64,000 nt of DNA from Enterococcus thailandicus (GTDB lineage Bacteria > Bacillota > Bacilli > Lactobacillales > Enterococcaceae): contig NZ_JXLE01000005.1 of NCBI RefSeq assembly GCF_001886265.1, positions 43,759 to 107,758 on the forward strand, given 5' to 3'. Made by a program: the position numbers and the translations under genes. The first letter of the stretch is position 1; each line of letters starts with the position of its first letter. Positions 10,174 to 22,028 of this stretch are shown here, in pieces. The notes beneath the pieces were generated by a model that was not told where the DNA came from, searched no databases, and saw only the letters and a list, made by a program, of their open reading frames with translations.

Positions 10174-10474
10174 AATTGGTGTAATTGGTGACAAGGCATC
10201 TGTCTTACCTTTTCAGTTAGTTGGTTTTGATGTTCACTTTGAAACAAATCCACAGAATGTACGTCGACTCGTGGAGCAAATGGCAAAAGAGGGCTATGGT
10301 GTAATCTATGTCACAGAACAATGTGCGACTTCCATCCCAGAAGTAATTGCTCGCTACCAAGAACAACTGATACCAGCAATCGTATTGATTCCTAATTATC
10401 AAGGAACAGAGAAGATTGGCTTAACTGAAATTCAAAACAATGTTGAAAAAGCCGTAGGTCAAAATATTTTATAG
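10163..10474 (+). CDS. ntpG: V-type Na+-ATPase central-stalk subunit F (NtpG)
   Basis: 103 aa with the Rossmann-like fold typical of V-ATPase F: IGVIGD at the N-terminus and [10 protein letters not shown] in the middle. The C-terminal helix [15 protein letters not shown] inserts next to subunit D. It binds NtpD in the rotor shaft and modulates activity. Overlaps the ntpC stop codon. Confidence 0.95.
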   Translation: MGHKIGVIGDKASVLPFQLVGFDVHFETNPQNVRRLVEQMAKEGYGVIYVTEQCATSIPEVIARYQEQLIPAIVLIPNYQGTEKIGLTEIQNNVEKAVGQNIL

Positions 10475-10495
10475 TAGGGAAAAGGAGCGAATGAT

Positions 10496-13651
<3,156 letters not shown>

Positions 13652-13652
<1 letters not shown>

Positions 13653-14290
13653 TGGCAAGACTAACGGTGAATCCAACGCGTATGGAGTTTACTCGTTTAA
13701 AAAAACAGTTAACAACGGCTACTCGTGGACACAAATTACTGAAAGATAAGCAAGATGAATTGATGCGTCAGTTTATTCTACTCGTTCGCAAAAATCATCA
13801 GCTTCGTCAAGAAATGGAAGCTGAGTTACAGGCTGCCATGGCAAATGTGGTTCTTGCGAATGCATCAATCAATGAAGCCTTCATTGAAGAATTGTTTGTG
13901 CTACCTGCCGAAACGATGGAATTAGCAGTGACTGAAAAAAATATTATGAGCGTCAAGGTACCTGTGATGAACTTTCAATATGATGACCGACTGGGAGAAG
14001 CGCCGTTAGAATATGGCTATTTAAACTCCAATGCAGAACTAGATCAAGCAATTGAACAATTTACGAGTGTGTTGCCTAAACTGTTAGCATTAACGGAAAT
14101 CGAAAAAACGTGTCAGTTGATGGCAAGCGAAATTGAAAAAACACGACGAAGAGTAAATGCTTTAGAGTACATGACGATTCCTCAGTTGGAAGAAACGATT
14201 TATTACATTCAAATGAAACTCGAAGAAAATGAACGTGCAGAAGTTACTCGTTTAATCAAAATCAAGGATATGGGAAGTAGCCATTCATAG
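13652..14290 (+). CDS. ntpD: V-type Na+-ATPase central-stalk subunit D (NtpD)
   Basis: 212 aa. Long antiparallel coiled coil: N-terminal helix to about residue 75 and C-terminal helix from about 125, with a short beta segment between. It starts with the family motif [15 protein letters not shown]. It rotates inside A3B3 and binds NtpG and NtpC. Last ATPase subunit before a hairpin and ntpJ. Confidence 0.95.
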
Positions 14291-14312
14291 TAGCTACAAT
14301 TCCGCGTAAGCG

Positions 14313-14350
14313 AAAAAAGAGAGTTGATGAAAATCAAGTCTCTTTTTCTC
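14313..14350 (+). terminator. Terminator-like hairpin between ntpD and ntpJ
   Basis: AAAAAGAGA (5' arm) pairs with TCTCTTTTT, extended by GTTGA/TCAA across a TGAAAA loop, and ends in a T-rich tail. It could partly terminate transcription and so lower ntpJ relative to the ATPase genes. Moderate GC, so efficiency is uncertain. Confidence 0.5.
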
Positions 14351-14398
14351 AAAAATGAACTAGCACAAGACGAACAGGAAGGCAGTGAACTTGCTTGA
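14327..14398 (+). CDS. Small open frame at the ntpH position
   Basis: 23-codon frame (MKIKSLFLKNELAQDEQEG…) with AGAGAG upstream. Its TGA overlaps the TTG start of ntpJ in the arrangement TTGA. In E. hirae a short gene, ntpH, lies at this place; this frame is much shorter and I cannot show homology. It may act as a coupling leader for ntpJ translation. It lies partly within the hairpin described just above. Confidence 0.35.
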   Translation: MKIKSLFLKNELAQDEQEGSELA

Positions 14399-15750
14399 AG
14401 ACACGATTGATTCAACTTTTTCAAAAATTATCAGCGGTACAATTATTAGCTTTCGGTTTTTTTGCGCTGATTTTTACTGGAGGAAGCTTATTATCCCTGC
14501 CATTTTTTAGTCGAAGTGGGGAGGCAACCAACTATCTGGATGCGCTGTTTACAGCGACATCGGCGATTTGTGTTACCGGACTGACTACTTTAAATACTGT
14601 CGAACATTGGAATGGTTTGGGACAACTGGTTTTGCTGATTTTAATTGAAATTGGTGGATTAGGCTTTATGATGGTGCCAATTTTATATTTCATGCTTGCT
14701 CGAAAAAAGATTAGTTTGAGTACACGTATTGTGTTAAAAGAAGCGTTGAATTTAGAAAAAATGGCTGGTGTAACCGATTTGATGCTTTATATTTTTAAGT
14801 TTGCTTTAGTAATCCAGCTAGTAGGTGCCGTGGCATTATCAATCGTGTTTGTTCCTGAATTTGGTTGGATTAAGGGAAGCTGGTATGGTATTTTTCATGC
14901 TATTTCTAGTTTTTGTAATGCTGGATTTGATTTGTTAGGCGAGAGCCTGGTTGCACATCAAGAAAATAATTATTTATTACTCGTGATTTCAATATTGATT
15001 ATTGCTGGTGGATTAGGGTTCATTGTTTGGCGTGACTTGTTGACCTTTCATCAAACGAAAAAAATCAGTTTACACTCAAAAATTGCTTTAAGTATGACGA
15101 GTATTTTGTTAGTAGGTAGTTTTTTCGTTTTTCTTTTTACGGAAAAAAATGGAGCAAACTTTTTACAAGGCAATTTTAGTAATCGGATAGTTAATACATT
15201 CTTTTTAAGCGTGACACCTCGAACGGCAGGTTATTCGTCGATTGATTATTCTAAGATGAGCCATGCTGGTTTGATCCTAACCATGTTTTTGATGTACATC
15301 GGTGGAACTTCTGGTTCAACTGCGGGGGGACTTAAAACAACCACTTTGGGTGTGTTGCTAGCGCAAATGCGTTCAATGTTTAAAGGGAGAACAAGAGCTG
15401 AAATTTTTGGACGTACGATACGACAACCAACTATTTTGCGTGCGTTGACTTTATTTTTTTTAACACTGACTCTTTGTGTGGTGGCAGTAATGATTTTATC
15501 AATTACAGAATATGTACCAGAAAAAATGGGGCTTGAATATATCGCATTTGAGGTCTTCTCTGCTTTTGGCACGGTTGGTTTGACAATGGGATTGACGCCA
15601 GATTTATCAGTTGTTGGGAAAATTTTGATTATGGCATTGATGTATACTGGGCGCGTTGGCGTGTTGACGATTGCTTTTTCATTGATGAAAAAAGTTCATC
15701 AGCAAGAAATAAAAATCAAATATCCAGAAGAAAGTGTGATGATTGGGTAA
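14395..15750 (+). CDS. ntpJ: Potassium transporter NtpJ (KtrB/TrkH family)
   Basis: 451 aa, matching E. hirae NtpJ (KtrII K+ uptake). Four M1-P-M2 units are visible, with pore-like segments such as TATSAICVTGLTT (about residue 58), AISSFCNAGFDL (about 170), VTPRTAGYS (about 275) and FSAFGTVGLTMG (about 390). Probably a K+ channel-like uptake subunit that works with a KtrA-type RCK partner encoded elsewhere. TTG start at 14395 is preceded by AGGAAGG at a somewhat long spacing. Its place at the end of the Na+-ATPase operon links K+ uptake to Na+ export. Confidence 0.93.
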   Translation: MKTRLIQLFQKLSAVQLLAFGFFALIFTGGSLLSLPFFSRSGEATNYLDALFTATSAICVTGLTTLNTVEHWNGLGQLVLLILIEIGGLGFMMVPILYFMLARKKISLSTRIVLKEALNLEKMAGVTDLMLYIFKFALVIQLVGAVALSIVFVPEFGWIKGSWYGIFHAISSFCNAGFDLLGESLVAHQENNYLLLVISILIIAGGLGFIVWRDLLTFHQTKKISLHSKIALSMTSILLVGSFFVFLFTEKNGANFLQGNFSNRIVNTFFLSVTPRTAGYSSIDYSKMSHAGLILTMFLMYIGGTSGSTAGGLKTTTLGVLLAQMRSMFKGRTRAEIFGRTIRQPTILRALTLFFLTLTLCVVAVMILSITEYVPEKMGLEYIAFEVFSAFGTVGLTMGLTPDLSVVGKILIMALMYTGRVGVLTIAFSLMKKVHQQEIKIKYPEESVMIG

Positions 15751-15839
15751 GTCAAATAAAAATAGTACTTTTTTGACGATACTCCAAACAAAAAAGAAAC
15801 TGGGAAAAAATAAAAAAACCGTCGTTCTTAACACATTTC

Positions 15840-15891
15840 AAAAAAAACGCCTAAAATCAACGTTTTCAAAACGAATTTTAGGCGTTTTTTC
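15840..15891. terminator. Bidirectional terminator between ntpJ and the glyoxalase gene
   Basis: Long inverted repeat: AAAAAACGCCTAAAAT arm, inner ACGTTTT/AAAACG, and the matching ATTTTAGGCGTTTTTT arm. A-run on one side and T-run on the other, so it can serve both convergent genes. Confidence 0.9.
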
Positions 15892-15922
15892 TATCTAGGT
15901 TAGCTCTTTTTAAGTGAGTGGA

Positions 15923-16294
15923 TTATCCACGAATAACTTCAATTTTGTAACCATCAGGATCGATAACAAAGTAATAAGAAGGAGCAGTTCCCGGCAATCC
16001 TTTTAAGTCAGTTATATTTAAACCAGCAGCTTGGTGTTTCTCATGTAATGCTTCCAAATCATCTGCAGCAATTGCAATATGGCCATAACCGTTTCCTAGA
16101 TCATATGCTTCATGATCGTAGTTGTACGTCAATTCTAGTTCGTAATCATCTCCCGGCAAAGTTAAGTAAACAAGAGTGAACTTATTTTCTGGAAAATCAC
16201 GACGGCGACTTTCTTCAAAGCCAAACGCAGTTTGATAAAATTCAAGAGATGCGTCAAGGTCTTTTACACGGACGCAAGTGTGTGCCATTTTCAT
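15923..16294 (-). CDS. gloA: Lactoylglutathione lyase-like glyoxalase I
   Basis: 123 aa, VOC superfamily with two beta-alpha-beta-beta-beta modules. Metal-binding and active-site residues are visible in MAHTCVRVKDL (His near N-terminus), YELELTYN (Glu) and GYGHIAI (His), with a final Glu in YKIEVIRG. It would isomerise the methylglyoxal hemithioacetal. ATG 16294 is chosen: AAAGGAAG lies upstream and the preceding 25 residues of the open frame look like untranslated leader. Confidence 0.9.
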   Translation of the reverse strand: MKMAHTCVRVKDLDASLEFYQTAFGFEESRRRDFPENKFTLVYLTLPGDDYELELTYNYDHEAYDLGNGYGHIAIAADDLEALHEKHQAAGLNITDLKGLPGTAPSYYFVIDPDGYKIEVIRG

Positions 16295-16414
16295 AAATAA
16301 AAACTTCCTTTCTTTTTTATTCATGATAGCAAAGAATAACAAGAAAAATAAATATTGGTGCTTGTTCATGAGAAAACTCTCATGTAAAATAAAAAGAAAA
16401 AGGTGGGAAAATGA

Positions 16415-16885
16415 ATGGATTATCCAGTTTTTGGAGAAAAGAAACAGTCAGCCAGCTATCAAACACGCTATGCTGCATATATCATTGTAGAAAAAGAAAC
16501 AGAAATAGCTTTGGTTGAGGCACCAAATGGCGCATTTTTCCTACCTGGCGGAGAAATTGAGGGACAAGAAACCAAAGAAGAAGCCATTGCTCGTGAGATG
16601 ATTGAAGAACTTGGCATCACGGTAGTCATTGATTGTTTCTTAGGACAAGCAGATGAATATTTTTATTCCAACTACCGCGCGACCTATTATTACAACCCTG
16701 GTTATTTTTATGTTGCTAAAAGTTGGGAAAAAATTGGGGAGCCTACTGAAACAACAAACCGTATTTGGTGGGTAACTCCTGCGGATGCGATTGTGAAGCT
16801 GAAGAGAGGTAGCCATCAATGGGCGGTTAAAAAATGGCTAGAGGACAAATATAAAGTTGAACAAGAAATTGAAACAAAAAATTAA
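16415..16885 (+). CDS. NUDIX hydrolase
   Basis: 156 aa. Complete Nudix box starting at GGEIEGQE and ending REMIEELGI (about residues 46-68). It hydrolyses a nucleoside-diphosphate-linked compound; the substrate is not predictable. Start ATG 16415 lies behind AGGTGG. Divergent from gloA. Confidence 0.9.
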   Translation: MDYPVFGEKKQSASYQTRYAAYIIVEKETEIALVEAPNGAFFLPGGEIEGQETKEEAIAREMIEELGITVVIDCFLGQADEYFYSNYRATYYYNPGYFYVAKSWEKIGEPTETTNRIWWVTPADAIVKLKRGSHQWAVKKWLEDKYKVEQEIETKN

Positions 16886-17003
16886 AATCGTAAGTACAGA
16901 ATTAAGTTGTTTAAAACTTCAACGTCTATTTTAGAAGATTTACTTAACAGATGGTTATTAAAAGTTTAGTTCTGGCTTGTGATTCATTGAGGAAAGTAAA
17001 AAA

Positions 17004-17114
17004 GTTGTGGCACAAAGGAGTTAACTTCAAGTAATAAGAACGTCGTTTCTAAAAACAACTTCACATAATTTTAGTAAGGGTAGATTTATTACTTGAAATT
17101 GCTTTAGGAACGCC
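17004..17114 (-). repeat. Inverted copy of the ~120-bp intergenic repeat
   Basis: Read on the minus strand it runs GGCGTTCCTAAAGCA ... TTTTTAGAAA ... TTCTTATTACTTGAAG ... CTTTGTGCCACAAC, closely following the units at 4334-4690. With the terminator beside it, it fills most of the 16886-17225 intergenic space. The remaining 16886-17003 is AT-rich with no signal I can name. Confidence 0.7.
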
Positions 17115-17122
17115 ATTTATTC

Positions 17123-17168
17123 AGCAAAAAAGGCTGTGACAATCCATTTGTCACAGCCCTTTTTGCTG
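17123..17168. terminator. Bidirectional terminator (TGTGACAA family)
   Basis: AGCAAAAAAGGCTGTGACAA pairs with its near-perfect complement across a short loop, ending CCCTTTTTGCT. It serves the NUDIX gene and the HAD gene, which converge here. Confidence 0.9.
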
Positions 17169-17225
17169 ATTCACCTTACTAATTTTTTGGGAATAGTAGT
17201 TGCTCAAATAAGTGATGCAGCTGGC

Positions 17226-18038
17226 TTAGTTTAGCACATATTTTTTGATTGCTTCAGCTACGCCGTGTTCTTCATTTGAAGCTGTTAGTGCGTTGGCTGC
17301 TTCTTTTACGATGGTTAAAGCATTTTCCATGGCTACTCCAAGACCAGCATATTCGATCATTGACAAATCATTTTCATTGTCGCCAATTGCCATGACTTCG
17401 TCTTGCTTGATGCCAAGATGTTGTGCTAAGTTTGCAACTGCGGCTCCTTTATTGGCTTCTTTATTCAAGACTTCAAAGTAAAAAGGTGCACTTTTAACCG
17501 TTGTATATTTATCACGAAATTCTTGAGGAAGACGCGCAATTGCTGCATCTAAGATTTCAGGTTCGTCGATCATCATCATTTTGACAATATTCATGTCAGG
17601 TGTCATTTCTTCAGGGGTACGATATTTCAACGGCATGTTTACAAGGCCAGACTCATGGACAGAGTAAGGGCTAATATCACGGTTTGGTGTGTAGATTGCT
17701 TTTTCATCAATTGAGTGTAAGTGGCTGCCAACTCGACGCGCCATCACTTCGATTTCTAAAAAGTCTTCGTGAGTCAATCCGTGACGCGCGATGATGTTTC
17801 CTGTTTTCGTTTGTTGAACTAAAGCACCATTATAAGTGATGACATAGTCTGTGTCTTTGAATAATTCTAATGCTTCGAGTTGTTCTCTGACACCAGGTAA
17901 TGGACGACCCGTACATAAGACAATATTTACTCCTTGTTTGTCTGCTTGTTGAATTGCTTCTTTGACTTCCGTTGTTAATTCACGTTGATCATTTAACAAC
18001 GTGCCATCGATGTCGATAGCGATTAATTTGATAGACAT
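17226..18038 (-). CDS. Cof-type HAD-IIB sugar-phosphatase-like hydrolase
   Basis: 270 aa. HAD motif I IDIDGTLL (residues about 8-15), motif II LCTGRP, Lys of motif III in NKGAA, and motif IV GDNENDLSMIEYAG. A type IIB cap lies between motifs II and III. It dephosphorylates small phosphorylated metabolites such as sugar phosphates or flavin precursors; exact substrate unknown. ATG at 18038 chosen because TTGGAGGAAATT immediately precedes it; an ATG 15 nt further upstream overlaps that RBS. Confidence 0.92.
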   Translation of the reverse strand: MSIKLIAIDIDGTLLNDQRELTTEVKEAIQQADKQGVNIVLCTGRPLPGVREQLEALELFKDTDYVITYNGALVQQTKTGNIIARHGLTHEDFLEIEVMARRVGSHLHSIDEKAIYTPNRDISPYSVHESGLVNMPLKYRTPEEMTPDMNIVKMMMIDEPEILDAAIARLPQEFRDKYTTVKSAPFYFEVLNKEANKGAAVANLAQHLGIKQDEVMAIGDNENDLSMIEYAGLGVAMENALTIVKEAANALTASNEEHGVAEAIKKYVLN

Positions 18039-18058
18039 AATTTCCTCCAACATTTTTC

Positions 18059-19426
18059 TTACTTATTTTCAATTAGTGCGCCATTTTGAATGTGACTGGC
18101 AAATTCTTGATATGTTTCATCAAAGAGATCATAATGGTTTCTCAAAGTGGGATCAACCATTTCTTTTGGGAAGAAGAACCGTTCGTCACCTTGTTCTTGA
18201 CCAGCTAAAGCAGCAACTAATTGGCTAACCTTGGATAATTCTATCAAAGTTCCGTCATTTCTCAAAATCTCAATTTGGGTACGATGTCGGTTTTGCTCTG
18301 GACGATAGAAATCATAAGGTAAATCATAACTAGAATTGATTGCGGTGTAGTACACAGGATTGTACCCCACTTTTTCAACTAATAGAGTGAGTTCTTCGAT
18401 TAGTGGTGAGTTGCGATCACCGGAAAAAGTGGCAGATTTTAATGGTTTTCGATTTAAAAATCGTTTTGCTAAATCATTTAAAATCGGATCAGTTGCTTCT
18501 GTCCATTGTGTAAAATAAGTCCCTAATACGCCATCGTCAAGTTTCAAGTAATCATCTAACGTAAATGATTCAGCCAAGAAAGGAAGCAACAGTTGTGCAT
18601 GCATTTCAAATGCAGCAGAGTCTTCCAAATAAAGTTCATGTGCCCGATGAAGTAGGTGTTCTAAAATGACTTCCATTCCACGAGAAACTGGATGGAAATA
18701 AACTTGAACGTACATTTGGTAACGACTAACAATGTAATCCTCCACAGCATGCATTCCATTCATTGAAAAGGCGATACCACCTTCGTAGGGACGAATCACT
18801 CGTAAAATCCTAGTCAAATCAAAAGTTCCATATTCAGTCCCTGTGTAATAAGCATCTCTCAATAAATAATCCATACGATCGGCATCGATTTGACTAGAAA
18901 TCATTTGAACAACCTGTGGATTGGGGTACGTTTTTTGAATCACACTTGCAACTTTTTCGGGAAAGCCATCTTCCACTCGATTCAAGATTTGATAAACTTC
19001 TGTTTCTGGTGAAGTAATGATTTCTACGGTAATTGCTTCATGATCCGTATGGAAAATATGTTCAAAAGTATGTGAGTAAGGACCGTGACCGACATCATGA
19101 AGAAGTGCCGCGCAAAGCGTAACTAATCGTTCTTTGTCATCCCAGCCATTTTCACCAATTTTTTCTTTCGAGTAGTTCCGTGAAAAGATATCACAAATTC
19201 GTCGGGAAATTTCATACACACCTAATGAATGTGTAAAGCGACTGTGTTCTGCACCATGAAAAGTAAATGAAGCTGTACCTAATTGCTTAATGCGTCGTAG
19301 TCGCTGGACTTCTTTTGAGTTGATTAAGTCCAAAATAACTTGATGCTGTACATGGACATAATTATGGACAGGATCACGAAATACCTTTTCAATAGGAAGA
19401 ACTTGGTATTTATAAGGAATTGTCAT
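18059..19426 (-). CDS. HD-domain phosphohydrolase (YwfO / dGTPase-like)
   Basis: 455 aa. HD metal-binding signature is complete: R..H..LGVYEISRR with HSRFTHS (about residue 60), ALLHDVGHGPYSH (HD, about residue 106) and QIDADRMDYLLRD (D, about residue 175). Related to SAMHD1/dGTPase-type triphosphohydrolases; the B. subtilis relative is YwfO. The gene start overlaps the lipoate-ligase stop by 17 nt, so the two are probably co-transcribed with lplA first. Confidence 0.9.
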   Translation of the reverse strand: MTIPYKYQVLPIEKVFRDPVHNYVHVQHQVILDLINSKEVQRLRRIKQLGTASFTFHGAEHSRFTHSLGVYEISRRICDIFSRNYSKEKIGENGWDDKERLVTLCAALLHDVGHGPYSHTFEHIFHTDHEAITVEIITSPETEVYQILNRVEDGFPEKVASVIQKTYPNPQVVQMISSQIDADRMDYLLRDAYYTGTEYGTFDLTRILRVIRPYEGGIAFSMNGMHAVEDYIVSRYQMYVQVYFHPVSRGMEVILEHLLHRAHELYLEDSAAFEMHAQLLLPFLAESFTLDDYLKLDDGVLGTYFTQWTEATDPILNDLAKRFLNRKPLKSATFSGDRNSPLIEELTLLVEKVGYNPVYYTAINSSYDLPYDFYRPEQNRHRTQIEILRNDGTLIELSKVSQLVAALAGQEQGDERFFFPKEMVDPTLRNHYDLFDETYQEFASHIQNGALIENK

Positions 19427-20252
19427 ACTGTTGCTCCTTTAAGATAGAATTTCTGTCAGCCATTCGTGCTAGCTGTGTTTCCCATTCATCTGCTGAAATA
19501 TAGTTTTGTAACCAATCAGTAGAAGAAAGGGGAATGAGAGGCACAGATTGCCCCATAAGGTTTTGAAAAGCAGTTGCTAAGCGGATTTTAACCTCAGAGA
19601 CGGTCAATTGTTGCTGTAAAAGGTCGCTAAGATTCGCCATTTTTTCTGGTTTAACAGCAGGATAGCCATCTGTACCAAAAGCTTCTTTTAGTGAGACTTG
19701 ATAAAAGCTTCGCATCAATTCGCCGCGTGCCTGTTGATTCCCATTGACGCTTAGATACATCATGACGGCAATCCCGTTTTTGATTCGGCGTTGTGCAATT
19801 CCAGCAAATTTTTTCCCAGAGATACTCAAATCATACGTTCCAGGACAATAGGAGTCAGAAATTTCAAAAGCTTCAATGGCTGCTTCAGGAAAAGCTTTTC
19901 TGGTCAAAGCTAACATTCGTTCGTAACCATCATCAATTGAAATTTTTTTATCATCTGTTTGTGGAAATAGCAAGGAAACATTCAAAATACCAGTATCAGA
20001 AACGATACCTAAGCCTCCTGAATTTCGTACGACAGGCGTATATCCCGCTTTGCGAATGGATTGAACACCTTCAGTAAAGAAAGGTGTGCGGGTATCTTTC
20101 ATTCCAAAAATCACTGTTTTGTTATATTGCCAGAAATGAAGAAATGTTTGTTGCTGTTTCTTCGTTTCAGCGGTTAATAAATCGGTCAATGCAAAAGGGG
20201 AAAAGTCATTGCCCTGATAGATGTCTTGATCCAATAAAATAGGAGGATTCAT
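19410..20252 (-). CDS. Lipoate-protein ligase A family (LplA/LipM/LipL-like)
   Basis: 280 aa, biotin/lipoate protein-ligase fold. Typical motifs: VVRNSGGLGIVSDTGILN (lipoyl-binding RRxSGGGxV variant) and the catalytic-lysine region SISGKKFAGIAQRR. It transfers lipoate or octanoate to E2/GcvH proteins. The position next to an HD gene gives no specificity. ATG 20252 selected, with AAGGAG 8 nt upstream; an upstream in-frame ATG gives an unlikely 18-residue extension. Confidence 0.87.
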   Translation of the reverse strand: MNPPILLDQDIYQGNDFSPFALTDLLTAETKKQQQTFLHFWQYNKTVIFGMKDTRTPFFTEGVQSIRKAGYTPVVRNSGGLGIVSDTGILNVSLLFPQTDDKKISIDDGYERMLALTRKAFPEAAIEAFEISDSYCPGTYDLSISGKKFAGIAQRRIKNGIAVMMYLSVNGNQQARGELMRSFYQVSLKEAFGTDGYPAVKPEKMANLSDLLQQQLTVSEVKIRLATAFQNLMGQSVPLIPLSSTDWLQNYISADEWETQLARMADRNSILKEQQYDNSL

Positions 20253-20463
20253 TTCATCAACTCCTTGTTCAGTTAGTTCCCTTAGTTCTCTCCTAGTATA
20301 CCTCAAAAACAGTCAGAAGTTTTTAGGTACGCTTCTTATTAGAAGAACTAACAGCGGCTAAAGAAGGGTGAAAAAAGCAAAAAGATAAAAAATATACAAG
20401 TTGGTTGACAAAATAGCAGAAACTGGGAACAATAAGCCTATGAGAAGTAAAGGAGAATGCGAG

Positions 20464-20901
20464 ATGGATTTATCACAAGGAACACCGATTTCAATAAAAC
20501 TACGTACAAAAGTGAAACAGCAAGGGGAAGTGCAAGACTTTTATTTTGATTTAACGGGTCAAATGGTAAAAATTGGTGATACGTTATACATACGGTATAA
20601 AGAAGTTCAAGAAGAAACAGGACAAGAAGTTCCTGTGACGATCAAAATCATTCCTGATGGTCATGTTCAGTTAATTCGTGCTGGGGAAATGCGAATGCGT
20701 CTAAAATTTGGCTACAAAGAACGTTTAGAAACAGCCTATAAGACACCTTACGGAATGATTTTGATTCAAACATTTACCAACGAACTGCATGTTAGTTTAA
20801 AAGATCGACCGGCCTCAGGAAATATTGTGATTGCTTACGATCTATTTATGAGCGAAGAAAAACTAGGTGAATATCATTTGACCTTAGATTTTACAGCATA
20901 A
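20464..20901 (+). CDS. DUF1934 (YwiB-like) beta-barrel protein
   Basis: 145 aa, one lipocalin-like DUF1934 domain consisting of beta strands, with no membrane segment. Function unknown. In many Firmicutes it lies next to rpoE or argS, as here. ATG 20464 chosen, with AAAGGAG upstream. Confidence 0.85.
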   Translation: MDLSQGTPISIKLRTKVKQQGEVQDFYFDLTGQMVKIGDTLYIRYKEVQEETGQEVPVTIKIIPDGHVQLIRAGEMRMRLKFGYKERLETAYKTPYGMILIQTFTNELHVSLKDRPASGNIVIAYDLFMSEEKLGEYHLTLDFTA

Positions 20902-20975
20902 TTTAAAAGAAAAGTTTGATTTTTTATCGTTGATTTTGTATGATAAGGGATAGACTGTGAAAGGACGTGTCCTGA

Positions 20976-21599
20976 TTGGAAATTAGTGTATTTGAAGGTG
21001 CAAACAAAAACGAATTATCAATGATCGAAGTTGCACATGCGATTTTAGAACAACATGGTGATGTGATGGATTTTTCTGATTTAGTTAATCAAATCCAAAA
21101 CTATCTTGGCAAAACAGATGGAGATATTCGTGATTCATTAGCACAGTTTTATACTGACTTAAATATTGACGGCAGCTTTATTTCTTTAGGTGACAACCGT
21201 TGGGGCTTGCGCTCATGGTATGCAATTGATTCAATTGATGAAGAAGTAAATCATGGAATTGACGAAGAAGATGAAGATAAACCTCGTCGCCGCAAACGCA
21301 AAAAAGTGAATGCCTTTATCAATGATGATGAAGATGCAATCGACTATAACGATGATGATCCAGAAGATACTGACTTGTCTGATGAAGATGACGATGATCT
21401 ATTTGAAGATGATGATGACGACGATGAAGAAATCGCGGCGTACAACTCTGATTTACAAGAAATCGGTGCGGATGACAATAGCGACGATGAAGAAGTATTA
21501 CCAGGAAACATTGAAGAAGACTTGAGCATTATCGAAGACGATGACGACGATGATGATGATGAGTATGACAATGAAGAATTTTCTGAAAAAACAGAGTAA
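20976..21599 (+). CDS. rpoE: RNA polymerase delta subunit
   Basis: 207 aa. N-terminal HARE-HTH domain (residues ~1-90, with [14 protein letters not shown] and [12 protein letters not shown]). Then a short basic patch, RRRKRKK, then a very acidic tail of about 90 residues dominated by Asp and Glu. The basic patch before the acidic tail is a known feature of delta. It binds core polymerase and promotes recycling and promoter selectivity. TTG start at 20976; AAAGGACG lies 11 nt upstream. Confidence 0.95.
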   Translation: MEISVFEGANKNELSMIEVAHAILEQHGDVMDFSDLVNQIQNYLGKTDGDIRDSLAQFYTDLNIDGSFISLGDNRWGLRSWYAIDSIDEEVNHGIDEEDEDKPRRRKRKKVNAFINDDEDAIDYNDDDPEDTDLSDEDDDDLFEDDDDDDEEIAAYNSDLQEIGADDNSDDEEVLPGNIEEDLSIIEDDDDDDDDEYDNEEFSEKTE

Positions 21600-21658
21600 C
21601 GAATCTTTCGCTTGAAGAGCAATGCATTCTAATTGTAGAAATGTATAGAAAGATCAGG

Positions 21659-21696
21659 ACCAACTAGCTGGGAAATAGCTGGTTGGTTTTTTTGTC
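21659..21696 (+). terminator. Intrinsic terminator after rpoE
   Basis: ACCAACTAGCT stem with loop GGGAAAT and matching arm AGCTGGTTGGT, followed by seven T. Confidence 0.9.
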
Positions 21697-21715
21697 GATG
21701 GTAAAAGAGAACAAA

Positions 21716-21752
21716 CAGAGGCTGTGACAATACTTTTGTCACAGCCTCTGTT
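21716..21752. terminator. Hairpin of the TGTGACAA family, probably terminating tRNA-Arg
   Basis: Perfect inverted repeat AGAGGCTGTGACAA / TTGTCACAGCCTCT. On the minus strand it is followed by TGTTTGTT, so it may terminate the tRNA-Arg transcript. A degraded copy of the ~120-bp repeat follows at 21761-21850. Confidence 0.6.
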
Positions 21753-21760
21753 TCAATACA

Positions 21761-21850
21761 TGATGTTTCAGACGCGACTTCCTCGAAAGTAAGTCGAAAC
21801 TCCACAAGAAAAGGAGAAGCCAACTGCTTCTGTCATAACCTCTTCTTTTA
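21761..21850 (+). repeat. Partial, degraded copy of the ~120-bp intergenic repeat
   Basis: Keeps the GTTTCA ... CTTCCTCGAAA ... start and the GCTTCTGTCATAACCTCTTCTTTTA end of the unit, as in 4573-4690, but the middle is shortened. Less certain than the other copies. Confidence 0.45.
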
Positions 21851-21897
21851 AATATAGAAAGCAAAGATGTTTAAATTATGCTAAAATGGCTATTGAA

Positions 21898-21969
21898 CGC
21901 GTCCTGAGGGAATCGAACCCCCGTCTCAAGAACCGGAATCTTACGTGATATCCACTACACTAAGGACGC
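21898..21969 (-). tRNA. tRNA-Arg(CCG)
   Basis: Cloverleaf on the minus strand: acceptor GCGTCCT/AGGACGC, D arm with AGTGGA, and anticodon stem TAAGA/TCTTG enclosing loop TTCCGGT (anticodon CCG). The T arm is GGGGG-TTCGATT-CCCTC. The discriminator is G and CCA is not encoded. Confidence 0.93.
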
Positions 21970-22028
21970 AAGCACTGGCATAATTGTAACCAACCAAAAA
22001 ATAATTTACAAGGGGATAAGGCAAAAAA

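Noticed and set aside
21310..21525. Met/Lys/Thr-rich frame inside rpoE
   Set aside because: Shadow frame created by the GATGAT-type repeats.
21344..21622. Ser-rich 92-codon frame opposite rpoE
   Set aside because: Mirror of the GAT/GAA repeats encoding the acidic tail of RpoE; no start signal.
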